Origin: Alicycliphilus denitrificans K601
GTDB lineage: Bacteria; Pseudomonadota; Gammaproteobacteria; Burkholderiales; Burkholderiaceae_C
NCBI RefSeq assembly: GCF_000204645.1
Contig: NC_015422.1
Location: 2,621,001 to 2,685,000 of the forward strand
Length of the DNA stretch: 64,000 nt
Direction of reading: 5' to 3'
The notes under the pieces were generated by a model, which was not told the DNA's origin, ran no database searches, and saw nothing but the letters and a program-made list of their open reading frames with translations. Numbering within the stretch: position 1 is the first letter of the stretch; each line of letters starts with the position of its first letter. Below, in pieces: positions 8,799-17,494 of the stretch. The translations under genes and the position numbers were made by a program.

Positions 8799-10003
8799 CA
8801 GTCCTCTCCCTTCGATGCGCCGCTGGCGAACATCTGCGCGATCTCCGGCGCGGAATAACCAGCCTCGGCCAATACCTCCGCGCTGTGCTCGCCAAGCCGG
8901 GGCGTCGGGCGGGTGGGCCGCGGCTGGGTTCTCGACCAGTTGCTCGTCTTGGCTATGGCCCGGATCAGTCCCTCCGACGGGTGGTCGATCTGCTGATAGA
9001 AGCCCGAGCCCGCAAGGTGCCCGTTCGTGATCAGCGACTCCATGGTCTCGATGCTCGCGACCGGGATGTCGGCGGCCTCCAGGCACTCCACCCACTCGGC
9101 CGTGGTCCTGGTCTTCAGAATGCTTTCGACCCTGGCGTACAAGGCCTCCAGGTTCTGGGTGCGTTGCGCCATCGCCTGGAACCGCGGGTCGTCCATGACC
9201 TCGGGGTGGCCGACTGCATCGAAGAAGGTCCGCCACTGCCTGTCGGTCAGCACCATCATGCTCAGATGCCCGTCCAGCGTCGGGAGCGGGCGGCGGATGG
9301 ATACGTAGCGCTGGTACACGGGGGGGCCGATGGGCGGCTCGAACGTGAGACCCGCCATGTGGTCGGCCAGCACCAGAGCCGCGATGGTTTCCATCATGGG
9401 CACCTCCACGTGCTGCCCCTCGCCGGTCCTGGCCCTGTGGAACAGCGCGCCCAACGCCGCGTTCGCCGCGCAGATGCCGGTGACCCGATCGGCGACCGCA
9501 ATGGGTGCGTACCGCGCGGGCCCGCCGCTCGGGCAAAGCGATGGAATGCCGGCCGCCGCCTGGATCAAGTCGTCATAGGCGGGCTTGTCCGCAGCCATCC
9601 CGCCGCTGCCGTAGCCGACGATGTTGACGTAGACGAGCCCGGGATTCGCCGGGGCGAGCCGCGCGTAGTCCAGGCCGAGGCGCGCCATTGCCTTGGGCCG
9701 CGTGTTGCAGATCAGCACGTCGGCCGTCCTTGCGAGCCGTCTGAAGGCTTCGCGGGCGCTTTCGAGCTTGAGGTCCAGCACCACGCTGCGCTTGCTCCGG
9801 TTCGTGTGCAGGAACATGGCCCCCATGCCGTGGTGGCGGGCCGGCCCCATGCCGCGGATGCTGTCGCCTTCCGGCGGCTCCACCTTGATGACGTCCGCGC
9901 CCATGTCCCCGAGGATTTGTGTCGCGACGGGCCCGGACAGGGCCGCGGTGATGTCGAGTACGCGTACCCCGGAGAGGGGGCCGCCGTTCGATGGATTGCT
10001 CAA
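8798..10003 (-). CDS. CaiB/BaiF family CoA transferase
   Basis: This class III CoA transferase (about 400 aa) carries the family start PLSGVRVLDITAALSGPVATQILGDMGADVIKVE and the catalytic-Asp region KPAYDDLIQAAAG. It would move CoA from a donor thioester to a carboxylic acid. A TTG at 10003 is preferred because GGAGG lies five bases upstream; an in-frame ATG at 10015 has no ribosome-binding site and lies directly against the operator motif. It is the first gene of the minus-strand operon and is divergent from the acyl-CoA dehydrogenase. A second, different CaiB-type gene lies at 12406-13548, so the two may act on different acids or as a pair. Confidence 0.85.
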   Translation of the reverse strand: MSNPSNGGPLSGVRVLDITAALSGPVATQILGDMGADVIKVEPPEGDSIRGMGPARHHGMGAMFLHTNRSKRSVVLDLKLESAREAFRRLARTADVLICNTRPKAMARLGLDYARLAPANPGLVYVNIVGYGSGGMAADKPAYDDLIQAAAGIPSLCPSGGPARYAPIAVADRVTGICAANAALGALFHRARTGEGQHVEVPMMETIAALVLADHMAGLTFEPPIGPPVYQRYVSIRRPLPTLDGHLSMMVLTDRQWRTFFDAVGHPEVMDDPRFQAMAQRTQNLEALYARVESILKTRTTAEWVECLEAADIPVASIETMESLITNGHLAGSGFYQQIDHPSEGLIRAIAKTSNWSRTQPRPTRPTPRLGEHSAEVLAEAGYSAPEIAQMFASGASKGED

Positions 10004-10017
10004 GCAGACCTCCATAC

Positions 10018-10047
10018 ATACTACTTGGTATAAATACTACCAAGTAT
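10018..10047. promoter_or_regulatory. Two TetR-type operator candidates before the CoA-transferase operon
   Basis: Two 14-bp sites fit ATAC-N6-GTAT: ATACTACTTGGTAT at 10018-10031 and ATACTACCAAGTAT at 10034-10047. They are separated by two bases and overlap the region where the minus-strand promoter must lie. The first is the exact reverse complement of the site at 10105-10118. The regulator is inferred to be the TetR protein at 13640-14341. Confidence 0.6.
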
Positions 10048-10077
10048 TTTTTTCAACACAAGCCTTGCTTACCCCAG

Positions 10078-10118
10078 TTGCCATCGGTTCCTGCCGAAGC
10101 TAGGATACCAAGTAGTAT
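10078..10118 (+). promoter_or_regulatory. Sigma-70-like promoter with overlapping operator before acyl-CoA dehydrogenase
   Basis: TTGCCA (10078-10083) and TAGGAT (10101-10106) are separated by 17 bp and form a reasonable sigma-70 promoter. The operator candidate ATACCAAGTAGTAT (10105-10118) overlaps the end of the -10 element and the expected start point, the classic position for a repressor. The start codon of the acyl-CoA dehydrogenase is at 10153. Confidence 0.55.
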
Positions 10119-10152
10119 TTTTTAAGCACACTCGTTTTCACTGGAGATTCGT

Positions 10153-11322
10153 ATGGATGCACTTTGGGAGATGCCGCTGGACGCCGAGGCAAGGAGATGG
10201 CAGGAGCTGGCAGCCAGGTTGACGGAAAGCAACTTCGCGCCATTGGCCGACGCCATTGACCGGGAGCAGCGCTACCCCGTCGAGCATCTCCGGCCGCTGC
10301 TCGAATCCGGCATTTCCGGGATGTTCCTGCCGAAGGCCTATGGCGGCGGCGGCGCTTCGCTGGTCGCGCTTGCCACCGTGGTGGAGACAATTGCCGCCGG
10401 ATGCGGCTCCACGGCGGCCATCATGGCCGCGCTGTCCCTTGGCGCGTTCCCCGTTCTCCTGGGCGGCAATGAAGAGCAGAAGCAGGCCTTGCTGGGAGGG
10501 CTCGCGCGCCGGGGCGAGGCCGTGAACTTCGCGCTGAGCGAGCGCGGAGCGGGCTCGGATGCCGCCGCCATCACCGCCACGGCGGTTCGCGAGGGCGACG
10601 GATGGCGGATCCGCGGCGAGAAATGCTGGCTGGGCAACGGCGGCCACTCGGAGCATTTCATCGTCTTCGCCTTGACGGGCGAGCCTGGCGCCAGGAACAA
10701 CATCAGCGCCTTCTGGGTCCCCCGGTCCACGCCCGGCGCAGCCGTGGACTTCTACGAAGACAAGATGGGCATCCGCGGCACCACGACCACCAACTTCAAG
10801 GTGGACGTGTGGGTGCCCCGGTCGAGCATGGTCGGAAGCGAAGGGCATGGCCTGAAGCTGGCCCTGTCGACGCTCAACATTGGGCGCATCGTCGTTGCCG
10901 CCCAGGCCCTGGGCATCGCGCTGTGCAGCTATCGCGCGGCGGCGGAATTCGCCACGCAGCGCCAGACATTCGGGCAGGCCATCATCGACCACCAGGGCGT
11001 CGGCTTCATGCTCGCCGATGCGGCCACCAGCCTTTCCGCCGCGCGGATGATGGTCTACGAGGCGGCAAAAGCCTACGACGAGGGGCGCGACGTCAGCACG
11101 CTCGGTGCCATGGCCAAGCTGTTCGCCAGCGAAGCGGCCCACAAGGTCTGCGACGACGCCATGCAGATCCTCGGCGGCCGTGGCTACGTCAAGCCCAGCG
11201 CCGTGGAGCGCTGCTACCGGGACCAGCGCATCACCGAAATCTACGAGGGGACCTCGGAGATCCAGCGCCTCGTCATCGCGCGCGCGGTGAAGCGCTCGGC
11301 GGCACGCCCTCTGAACCACTGA
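10153..11322 (+). CDS. Acyl-CoA dehydrogenase
   Basis: This 389-aa FAD enzyme would oxidise an acyl-CoA to a 2-enoyl-CoA and pass electrons to ETF. It shows the family signatures FALSERGAGSDAAAI and the C-terminal stretch RCYRDQRITEIYEGTSEIQR, in which the Glu of YEGT is the usual catalytic base. GGAG precedes the ATG at the correct distance. Together with the divergent enoyl-CoA hydratase and the CoA transferases it makes a short beta-oxidation-like route. Its promoter carries a TetR-type operator candidate. Substrate chain length cannot be read from the sequence. Confidence 0.9.
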   Translation: MDALWEMPLDAEARRWQELAARLTESNFAPLADAIDREQRYPVEHLRPLLESGISGMFLPKAYGGGGASLVALATVVETIAAGCGSTAAIMAALSLGAFPVLLGGNEEQKQALLGGLARRGEAVNFALSERGAGSDAAAITATAVREGDGWRIRGEKCWLGNGGHSEHFIVFALTGEPGARNNISAFWVPRSTPGAAVDFYEDKMGIRGTTTTNFKVDVWVPRSSMVGSEGHGLKLALSTLNIGRIVVAAQALGIALCSYRAAAEFATQRQTFGQAIIDHQGVGFMLADAATSLSAARMMVYEAAKAYDEGRDVSTLGAMAKLFASEAAHKVCDDAMQILGGRGYVKPSAVERCYRDQRITEIYEGTSEIQRLVIARAVKRSAARPLNH

Positions 11323-11338
11323 TTTGAGAGACGACACC

Positions 11339-12394
11339 GTGAACACAGACATCAAGAACGAGCCCGTCGGCGCATGGAAGGCCGTTGCCGAGTGGTACCA
11401 CGCGTACTTCACCGGCATCGTGCTGTACACCGTTTCCAGAATGGGGCCGGCAAAGGCCGAGGAACTGGTCTACGAAATCTTCTGCCGCCAGCGCCGCGAG
11501 CGCTTCCTGTGCGGCCTCAAGAAGCTGGGCATCGACACCCTGCCCCCCGCCGTGGCTGCGGCGCAGTACCACTACCTGTCGAACCACATCGGTGGGGTTT
11601 CCGTCGAGTACATGTACGAGTCCGAGCGCAAGGCGTGGATCCGGTATGCCGCGCCCCGCTGGATCTGGGCCGGGACTGCGCTGTGTGGCATCCCCCCTGA
11701 GGTCTCCCGCGCGATGCTGCTCGGCTGGCACGCGCAGAACGGCACGATGCTCGGGAATCCGCGCCTGGGCTTCGTCTGCACCAAGCAGACGGTCGACGGG
11801 CAATCCGGTCTCGAAGGCTATTACTGCGAGTACGACCGCGACCTGCAGCCGCACGAGCGGCTTCGCTTCGCCCGCCAGGAGGACGCGCCCGATTTCGACG
11901 CCGCCAAGGCGCCGAAGCTGCCCATCGATACCTGGCCCGCGGCGCGGCTCGCCAAGGCGCACCGCAACTACGCGATGGAATACGTGCGTTCGGCTTTTCC
12001 CACAGCTCTCCAGCTGTGGGGGCCCGACGAAGCCGCGCACAGGCTGCGGATGGCGGGCCGCATGGTGGGGATGCAGTTCTATCACGAGACCGCGAGAGGC
12101 CTGAGAGGCAACTACGCCCCCGACGCACGCGGGTTCGCAGGGTTCCTGGCGGACCTCGGCGCCGCGCATGGCGACAGGACCTCCGTCGTGGAGGCAGGCG
12201 GCGCATTCGAGGTGCGCCAGGAAGGATGGGCCTTCAGGGAGGGCCTGGACGAGTGGTCTCCCCTGCTGTCGCAGGCCTGGAATGGATTGCTCGAAGGCGC
12301 GCTTCAGGCGCACAACCGGCGGCTCGGCATGCAATTCGTGGACGGCAGCGGCTCCGGCAGGCTCGAACTGTCCTGGACCATTCGCGACAACTGA
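11339..12394 (+). CDS. Hypothetical protein, unrecognised family, in acyl-CoA cluster
   Basis: This 351-aa soluble protein is not one I recognise. It has no signal peptide or clear membrane segment. Visible features are an aromatic-rich N-terminus (AEWYHAYFTGIVLYTVSRMG), a paired Cys-rich core (GTALCGIPPEV, GFVCTKQTV, YYCEYDRDL) and a C-terminal region ending LELSWTIRDN. Two starts are possible: TTG at 11324 without a ribosome-binding site, and GTG at 11339 with a weak GAGAG upstream; the latter is used. It sits between the acyl-CoA dehydrogenase and a CoA transferase with short gaps, so it very likely takes part in the same pathway, perhaps as a hydrolase. That role is inferred only from position. 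Confidence 0.7.
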   Translation: MNTDIKNEPVGAWKAVAEWYHAYFTGIVLYTVSRMGPAKAEELVYEIFCRQRRERFLCGLKKLGIDTLPPAVAAAQYHYLSNHIGGVSVEYMYESERKAWIRYAAPRWIWAGTALCGIPPEVSRAMLLGWHAQNGTMLGNPRLGFVCTKQTVDGQSGLEGYYCEYDRDLQPHERLRFARQEDAPDFDAAKAPKLPIDTWPAARLAKAHRNYAMEYVRSAFPTALQLWGPDEAAHRLRMAGRMVGMQFYHETARGLRGNYAPDARGFAGFLADLGAAHGDRTSVVEAGGAFEVRQEGWAFREGLDEWSPLLSQAWNGLLEGALQAHNRRLGMQFVDGSGSGRLELSWTIRDN

Positions 12395-12405
12395 AATCGA
12401 GGACC

Positions 12406-13548
12406 ATGTCGATGAGCACAGAACTTCGGCCCGGAGCGCTCGAGGGCATCAAGGTGGTGGACGCGTCCCGCGTGCTTGCCGGTCCGTTCGCAGGCCAGAT
12501 CCTGGGCGACCACGGGGCGGACGTCATCAAGATCGAAAGCCCCGAGGGCGATGAATGCCGCGGGTTCGGCCCCCCGTTCGTGAACGGCAGCTCCGCCTAT
12601 TTCAACGCGGTGAACCGCAACAAGCAAAGCGTCGTGCTCGACCTGGGGAAGGAGCAAGAGCGCCAGCGCCTGATGGACCTGCTGGCGACGGCAGACGTGC
12701 TGATCGAGAACTTCAAGCTCAGCACGCTGCAGTCCTGGGGCATTCCGGATGCGAGATGGTTCACGCAGACCTTCCCTCGCCTGGTCCACTGCCGGATCAC
12801 GGGGTACGGCGACGAAGGCCCCTATGGCGGTCTGCCGGGGTACGACGCCGCGGTGCAGGCCATGGCAGGCCTCCTGTCCTTCAACGGCGACGCCGATGGC
12901 GAGCCTGTCCGGCTGGGGGTCCCGGTGGTGGACCTCACCACGGGGATGAACGCCGCGATGGCGGCGCTGCTGGCGCTGCAGGCGCGCACCAGGACCGGCC
13001 GCGGACAGTTGGCGGACGTGAGCCTGTACGACAGCGCGGTGTCGGTGGCGCACCCCTTCCTCACGAACTTCCTGCACTCCGGCAAGGTGCCGAGGCCGAC
13101 GGGGAACCGCCATGCGAACATCGTTCCGTACAACGTATACAACACGGCCACGGTGCCTCTGTTCATCGCCGTGGCCAATGACCGGCTGTTCGGCAAGCTG
13201 TGCGGCCACCTCGGCGCCCCGGACCTCCCCAGGGACCCGCGATTCGCGACGAACCGGGCACGGGTCGAGAACCGGGATGCCCTGGAAGTCCGCCTCTGCG
13301 AGGTTTTTGCGCGGCTCGAAGGCGAGGCGCTTGGCGAGCGGCTGCTGGCGGACGGCGTACCCGCGGCCCCCATCCTGGACATCAAGGCCGTCGCCAGCTC
13401 GGAGCATGCGAAGTTCCGGCAAATGGTCGTGCGCCAGGATGGCTACGTCGGGCCAGGCATCCCCATCAAGCTCTCGGACACGCCCGCGAGCATCCGCCGG
13501 CCGCCGCCGGTGCTTGGAAACCTTTCTCCTGACGACGCCCGGGCGTGA
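12406..13548 (+). CDS. CaiB/BaiF family CoA transferase
   Basis: The 380-aa product is a second class III CoA transferase, with ALEGIKVVDASRVLAGPFAGQILGDHGADVIKIESPEGD at its N-terminus (residues about 11-49) and the catalytic-Asp segment LPGYDAAVQAMAG. ATG at 12406 has GAGG only three bases upstream; an ATG six bases later is better spaced and could be the true start. A much longer open frame upstream in this phase overlaps the preceding gene and is spurious. It differs clearly from the CoA transferase at 8798-10003, so this is not a recent duplication. Confidence 0.87.
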   Translation: MSMSTELRPGALEGIKVVDASRVLAGPFAGQILGDHGADVIKIESPEGDECRGFGPPFVNGSSAYFNAVNRNKQSVVLDLGKEQERQRLMDLLATADVLIENFKLSTLQSWGIPDARWFTQTFPRLVHCRITGYGDEGPYGGLPGYDAAVQAMAGLLSFNGDADGEPVRLGVPVVDLTTGMNAAMAALLALQARTRTGRGQLADVSLYDSAVSVAHPFLTNFLHSGKVPRPTGNRHANIVPYNVYNTATVPLFIAVANDRLFGKLCGHLGAPDLPRDPRFATNRARVENRDALEVRLCEVFARLEGEALGERLLADGVPAAPILDIKAVASSEHAKFRQMVVRQDGYVGPGIPIKLSDTPASIRRPPPVLGNLSPDDARA

Positions 13549-13586
13549 GGGCCGGTTGCCGATCAAACCGCAGGACAACCGAGGAG

Positions 13587-13600
13587 GTGCCAGGTAGTAT
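13587..13600. promoter_or_regulatory. Variant TetR-type operator before the regulator gene
   Basis: GTGCCAGGTAGTAT matches 11 of 14 positions of the site at 10105-10118. It lies about 40 bases before the GTG start of the TetR-type gene, so autoregulation is likely if the motif is the operator. Confidence 0.45.
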
Positions 13601-13639
13601 GTAAAGTATCGGCTTTCGGCCACCCGCTCATCTGCCATC

Positions 13640-14341
13640 GTGATCAGGACCCAGGAAATTCAAGCGTGGATCAATACCGACTATGAAGCGATGCCGCCCA
13701 TGCAGCTGGCGCTTCTCGACGCCGCGGCCAAAGCGTTCACGATCTTCGGTTTTGCCGCAGCGTCCATCGATGTGATCGCAAGCCAGATAGGCGCCACCAA
13801 AGGCAGCGTCTACTACCACTACCGCAGCAAGTCCGAATTGTTCTTCGCCGTGCACAAGCGTGCCATGGTGATCAACCTCAGGGTCCAGATGCCGGTGCTC
13901 CAGGACAAATCCTTGAGCACCATCGAGAAGCTCTTCAACATGTGCCACCGGCATGCGATGGCCATGATGGATTCCCTCTACTACCAGCGCGTCACGGTGC
14001 AAGGCGTGGAGCTCCACCAGTCCATCAGCACCACGCCGCTGGAGCGGGAAGCCCTGCAGGAAGTGGTCGCCATGCGCGACGCCTACGAAGAGCTGTTCGA
14101 GCATGTGCTCGAGCAGGGGATGTCCGAAGGCGTGTTCGCTGCGCTCGACCCTTCGATCGCATCGAAGAGCATCCTGGGTTCGCTCAACTGGACGACCGTC
14201 TGGTACCGGCCGCGCGAGGGCGAGTCGGCAGCGGCCAAACTCCGGATCGCGGATCAATTGGCCCTGCAAGCCGTCTGCGGCATCGTCGCGGCGAAATCCA
14301 GGTCCAGGGTCCCCACCGCCGCGGCCCGTCTGCCCGCGTGA
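13640..14341 (+). CDS. TetR/AcrR-family transcriptional regulator
   Basis: The 233-aa protein starts with a TetR helix-turn-helix: the segment ASIDVIASQIGATKGSVYYHYRSKSELF lies at residues about 40-67. The rest is the helical ligand-binding domain. GTG at 13640 is the only suitable start. It lies next to the acyl-CoA gene cluster and is the best candidate for binding the ATAC-N6-GTAT sites at the divergent promoters and before its own gene. By analogy with FadR/PsrA-like TetR proteins an acyl-CoA intermediate could be the inducer, but this is inference. Confidence 0.88.
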   Translation: MIRTQEIQAWINTDYEAMPPMQLALLDAAAKAFTIFGFAAASIDVIASQIGATKGSVYYHYRSKSELFFAVHKRAMVINLRVQMPVLQDKSLSTIEKLFNMCHRHAMAMMDSLYYQRVTVQGVELHQSISTTPLEREALQEVVAMRDAYEELFEHVLEQGMSEGVFAALDPSIASKSILGSLNWTTVWYRPREGESAAAKLRIADQLALQAVCGIVAAKSRSRVPTAAARLPA

Positions 14342-14490
14342 ACGGGCACGCATCGCCCTGCCTGCATCCGCTTTCGCACGACCGTGCGATTGCACTGCGC
14401 CGGCGTGAATACAATCGCCGCCAGTAGAGCCCAGCCCATGGCTGCGCCGCTCGGCCATTTTCCAACGATCCAATACGAAGAGACCGCACG

Positions 14491-16206
14491 ATGACGAACG
14501 AAGAAATCCTCAGCGCATACGGCCCGCGCGAAGCCATGGAATACGACGTGGTGATCGTCGGCGGAGGCCCGGCGGGCCTGTCCACGGCCATCCGCCTGAA
14601 ACAACTGGCGGCCGAGCGCGGCACGGACGTCTCCGTCGTCGTGCTGGAAAAAGGCTCCGAGCCCGGCGCGCACATCCTCTCGGGCGCCATCATGGACCCG
14701 CGCGCGCTCACCGAACTCATCCCCGACTGGAAGGAACGCGGCGCGCCCCTGAACCAGCCCGTCACCGACGACGCCTACATCTTCCTGTCCGAAACCTCGG
14801 CCTTACGCGTGCCCAACGCCTTCCTGCCGCCGTTCGCGCACAACCACGGCAACTACATCGTGCGCCTGGGCGACGTGACCAAATGGCTGGCCGAACAGGC
14901 CGAAAGCCTGGGCGTGGAAATCTTCCCCGGCTTCCCCGCCGCCGAAGTGCTCTACACGGACGGCTCCGAGAATGGGGGCGTACCTGCGGTACGGGGCGTG
15001 GCCACCGGCAACATGGGGCTGGGCAAGGACGGCGAACCCACCGAGAACTTCCAGCTCGGCATGGAACTGCTGGGCAAGTACACCATCTTCGCCGAAGGCG
15101 CGCGCGGCCACCTGGGCAAGCAGCTCATCGCCCGCTACAAGCTCGACGACAACCGCGACCCGCAAAGCTTCGGCATCGGCGTCAAGGAACTGTGGGAAAT
15201 CGACCCCAAGAAACACCAGCCCGGCTTCGTCATGCACACCGCCGGCTGGCCCATGGACAGCAAGACCTACGGCGGCGCCTTCCTGTACCACCTGGAAGAC
15301 AACAAGGTGGCCCTGGGCTTCGTCACCGGCCTGGGCTACACCAACCCGTACCTGAGCCCCTTCGAGGAATTCCAGCGCTGGAAGACCCACCCCAACGTGC
15401 GCTGGTACTTCGAGAACGACAAAGGCGAAATCACCGCCAAGCGCCTCTCATACGGCGCGCGCGCCATCAACGCCAGCGGCATCAACTCCCTGCCCAAGAC
15501 CATCTTCCCCGGCGGCGCGCTCGTGGGCTGCGACGCGGGCTACCTGAACGTCAGCCGCATCAAGGGCAGCCACTCGGCCATCAAGACCGGCATGCTCGCG
15601 GCCGAGGCCGCCTACGAGGCCATCCAAGCGGGCCGCCAGCACGACGAACTCACGGCCTACCCCAAGGCCTTCGAGGCAAGCTGGCTCTACACCGAACTCA
15701 ACAAAGACCGCAACTTCAAGAACTGGTTCAAGTACGGCCTGGCCACCGCCACGCTGATGAACGGCTTCGAACAATTCGTGCTGCGCGGACACATCCCCTG
15801 GACGCTGCACCGCGAAAAGCCCGACCACGCGTACCTCAAGCCCGCGGCCGAGTGCAAGCCCATCGTCTACCCCAAGCCCGACGGCAAGCTCACCTTCGAC
15901 CGGCTCTCCAGCGTCTTCATCAGCAACACCAACCACGAAGAGAACCAGCCCGCGCACCTCACGCTCAAGGACGCCTCGGTGCCCGTGAACGTGAACCTGG
16001 CCACATACGCGGGGCCCGAGGCGCGCTACTGCCCGGCCGGGGTGTACGAGTTCGTTCCCGACGAGGCCCATGCGGGCCAGCAGCGGCTGCAGATCAACGC
16101 GCAGAACTGCGTGCACTGCAAGACCTGCGACATCAAGGACCCGACGCAGAACATCGTCTGGGTCACGCCCGAGGGCGGCGGCGGGCCCAACTATTCGGGT
16201 ATGTAA
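14491..16206 (+). CDS. Electron transfer flavoprotein-ubiquinone oxidoreductase
   Basis: The 571-aa ETF-QO moves electrons from reduced ETF to ubiquinone at the inner membrane. It has an N-terminal FAD motif (YDVVIVGGGPAGLSTAIRL, about residues 12-30), a central region with AEGARGHLGKQL, and a C-terminal 4Fe-4S ferredoxin-like domain with YCPAGVYEF and NCVHCKTCDIKDPTQNI. Length and the four iron-sulfur cysteines are normal. It stands alone here; its partner etfBA is encoded at 47856-49555. The gene would serve both acyl-CoA dehydrogenases in the window. Confidence 0.95.
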   Translation: MTNEEILSAYGPREAMEYDVVIVGGGPAGLSTAIRLKQLAAERGTDVSVVVLEKGSEPGAHILSGAIMDPRALTELIPDWKERGAPLNQPVTDDAYIFLSETSALRVPNAFLPPFAHNHGNYIVRLGDVTKWLAEQAESLGVEIFPGFPAAEVLYTDGSENGGVPAVRGVATGNMGLGKDGEPTENFQLGMELLGKYTIFAEGARGHLGKQLIARYKLDDNRDPQSFGIGVKELWEIDPKKHQPGFVMHTAGWPMDSKTYGGAFLYHLEDNKVALGFVTGLGYTNPYLSPFEEFQRWKTHPNVRWYFENDKGEITAKRLSYGARAINASGINSLPKTIFPGGALVGCDAGYLNVSRIKGSHSAIKTGMLAAEAAYEAIQAGRQHDELTAYPKAFEASWLYTELNKDRNFKNWFKYGLATATLMNGFEQFVLRGHIPWTLHREKPDHAYLKPAAECKPIVYPKPDGKLTFDRLSSVFISNTNHEENQPAHLTLKDASVPVNVNLATYAGPEARYCPAGVYEFVPDEAHAGQQRLQINAQNCVHCKTCDIKDPTQNIVWVTPEGGGGPNYSGM

Positions 16207-16225
16207 GTAGATCGCCATCCCCTAT

Positions 16226-16276
16226 GTTTTTGATAGCTTGAAGCGCTTGTCCATCAAGTATTTCAGGCTGTTTTAA
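16226..16276 (+). repeat. Interspersed Comamonadaceae-type repeat, copy 2
   Basis: Directly after the ETF-QO gene, this copy carries GATAGCT, AAGCGCTTG, CATCAAG and TTTCAGGC with the same order and spacing as copy 1. Confidence 0.65.
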
Positions 16277-16444
16277 TGGAATTTCCGGGCATCGCGCCAT
16301 GCGCATGTTCCAGCGCTTTCGCCCGCGCATCGGCGCGGCGCAGGCGCTAGACTTGCTGCCCCGGGCCGCACGTCGTTCCTGCGGCGGCCCGGCCACGAAG
16401 AAGAGCGCAGGAAACACCGCACGTTCAATTGGAGAGTGAACCGT

Positions 16445-17413
16445 ATGAAGAGCTTGTCTTGGGCGCCCCTGGGCGCATTCGCCCTGGCCATGGCCGCCCT
16501 CGCCCCCGTGGCCCACGCCCAGCAGAAGTCCGTGGCCGTCACGGCCATCGTGGAGCACCCTGCCCTCGACTCGGTGCGCGACGGCGTGCAGGCGGCGCTC
16601 AAGGAAGCGGGCTACGAATCGGGCAAGAACCTCAAGTGGCAGTACCAGAGCGCCCAGGGCAACACCGGCACGGCCGCCCAGATCGCGCGCAAGTTCGTGG
16701 GCGACAAGCCCGACGCCATCGTCGCCATCGCCACGCCCTCGGCACAGGCCGTGGTGGCCGCCACCAAGACCGTGCCCGTGGTGTTCTCCGCCGTGACCGA
16801 CCCCGTGGCCGCCAAGCTCGTGCCCAACTGGGAGCCCAGCAAGACCAACGTGACCGGCGTGTCCGACCTGCTGGCGCTGGACAAGCAGATGGACCTGGTC
16901 AAGCAGGTGGTGCCCAATGCCAAGCGCGTGGGCATGGTCTACAACCCCGGCGAGGCCAACTCGGTGGTCGTTGTCAAGGAGCTCGAAAAGCTCCTGCCCA
17001 AGCTCGGCATGACCCTGGTCGAGGCCGCGGCCCCCCGCTCGGTGGACGTGAGCAGCGCCGCGCGCAGCCTCATCGGCAAGGTGGACGTGATCTACACCAA
17101 CACCGACAACAACGTGGTCTCGGCCTACGAGTCGCTGGTCAAGGTGGGCCAGGACGCCAAGATCCCGCTCGTGGCATCGGACACCGACAGCGTCAAGCGC
17201 GGCGCCATCGCCGCCCTGGGCATCAACTACCGCGACCTGGGCGAGCAGACCGGCCGCATGGTGGTGCGCATCCTCAAGGGCGAGAAGCCCGGCGACATCA
17301 GGCCCGAGCTGAGCACCAAGATGGAGCTGTTCGTGAACCCCGGCGCGGCCGAGAAGCAGGGCGTGAAGCTCTCCGACGCGCTGATCAAGTCGGCCGCGCA
17401 GGTCGTTCAGTAA
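16445..17413 (+). CDS. ABC transporter substrate-binding protein (TrpX-like)
   Basis: The 322-aa periplasmic binding protein belongs to the COG2984/TrpX group, found with small ABC systems for tryptophan or related compounds. It has a signal peptide ending AHA-QQ near residue 27, followed by VAVTAIVEHPALDSVRDGV, which is typical of the group. A later segment YTNTDNNVVSAYESLV is also characteristic. ATG at 16445 is used, with GGAGAG ten bases upstream; an in-frame GTG nine bases earlier is less well placed. It forms an operon with the permease and ATPase genes, separated from them by an internal terminator-like hairpin. Confidence 0.87.
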   Translation: MKSLSWAPLGAFALAMAALAPVAHAQQKSVAVTAIVEHPALDSVRDGVQAALKEAGYESGKNLKWQYQSAQGNTGTAAQIARKFVGDKPDAIVAIATPSAQAVVAATKTVPVVFSAVTDPVAAKLVPNWEPSKTNVTGVSDLLALDKQMDLVKQVVPNAKRVGMVYNPGEANSVVVVKELEKLLPKLGMTLVEAAAPRSVDVSSAARSLIGKVDVIYTNTDNNVVSAYESLVKVGQDAKIPLVASDTDSVKRGAIAALGINYRDLGEQTGRMVVRILKGEKPGDIRPELSTKMELFVNPGAAEKQGVKLSDALIKSAAQVVQ

Positions 17414-17439
17414 CGACAGGCCGTTCGGCCCTCGCGCGC

Positions 17440-17470
17440 AGGAGCCCCTCCGGGCTCCTGCTTTGTTTTT
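17440..17470 (+). terminator. Intra-operon terminator or attenuator
   Basis: A perfect 8-bp stem (AGGAGCCC at 17440-17447 and GGGCTCCT at 17452-17459) with a CTCC loop is followed by a T-rich tract to 17470. It lies between the binding-protein gene and the permease gene. Partial termination would give more binding protein than membrane components. Confidence 0.75.
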
Positions 17471-17494
17471 GCCCCAAGCCCCAAGCCCCGCCCC

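Noticed and set aside
12016..12405. An upstream extension of the second CoA transferase
   Set aside because: It overlaps the preceding gene out of frame, and the conserved N-terminus begins at 12406 or 12412.
14341..14491. A TACAAT -10-like hexamer before the ETF-QO gene
   Set aside because: The nearest TTGCAC is only 14 bases upstream, too close for a sigma-70 promoter, so no promoter is called.
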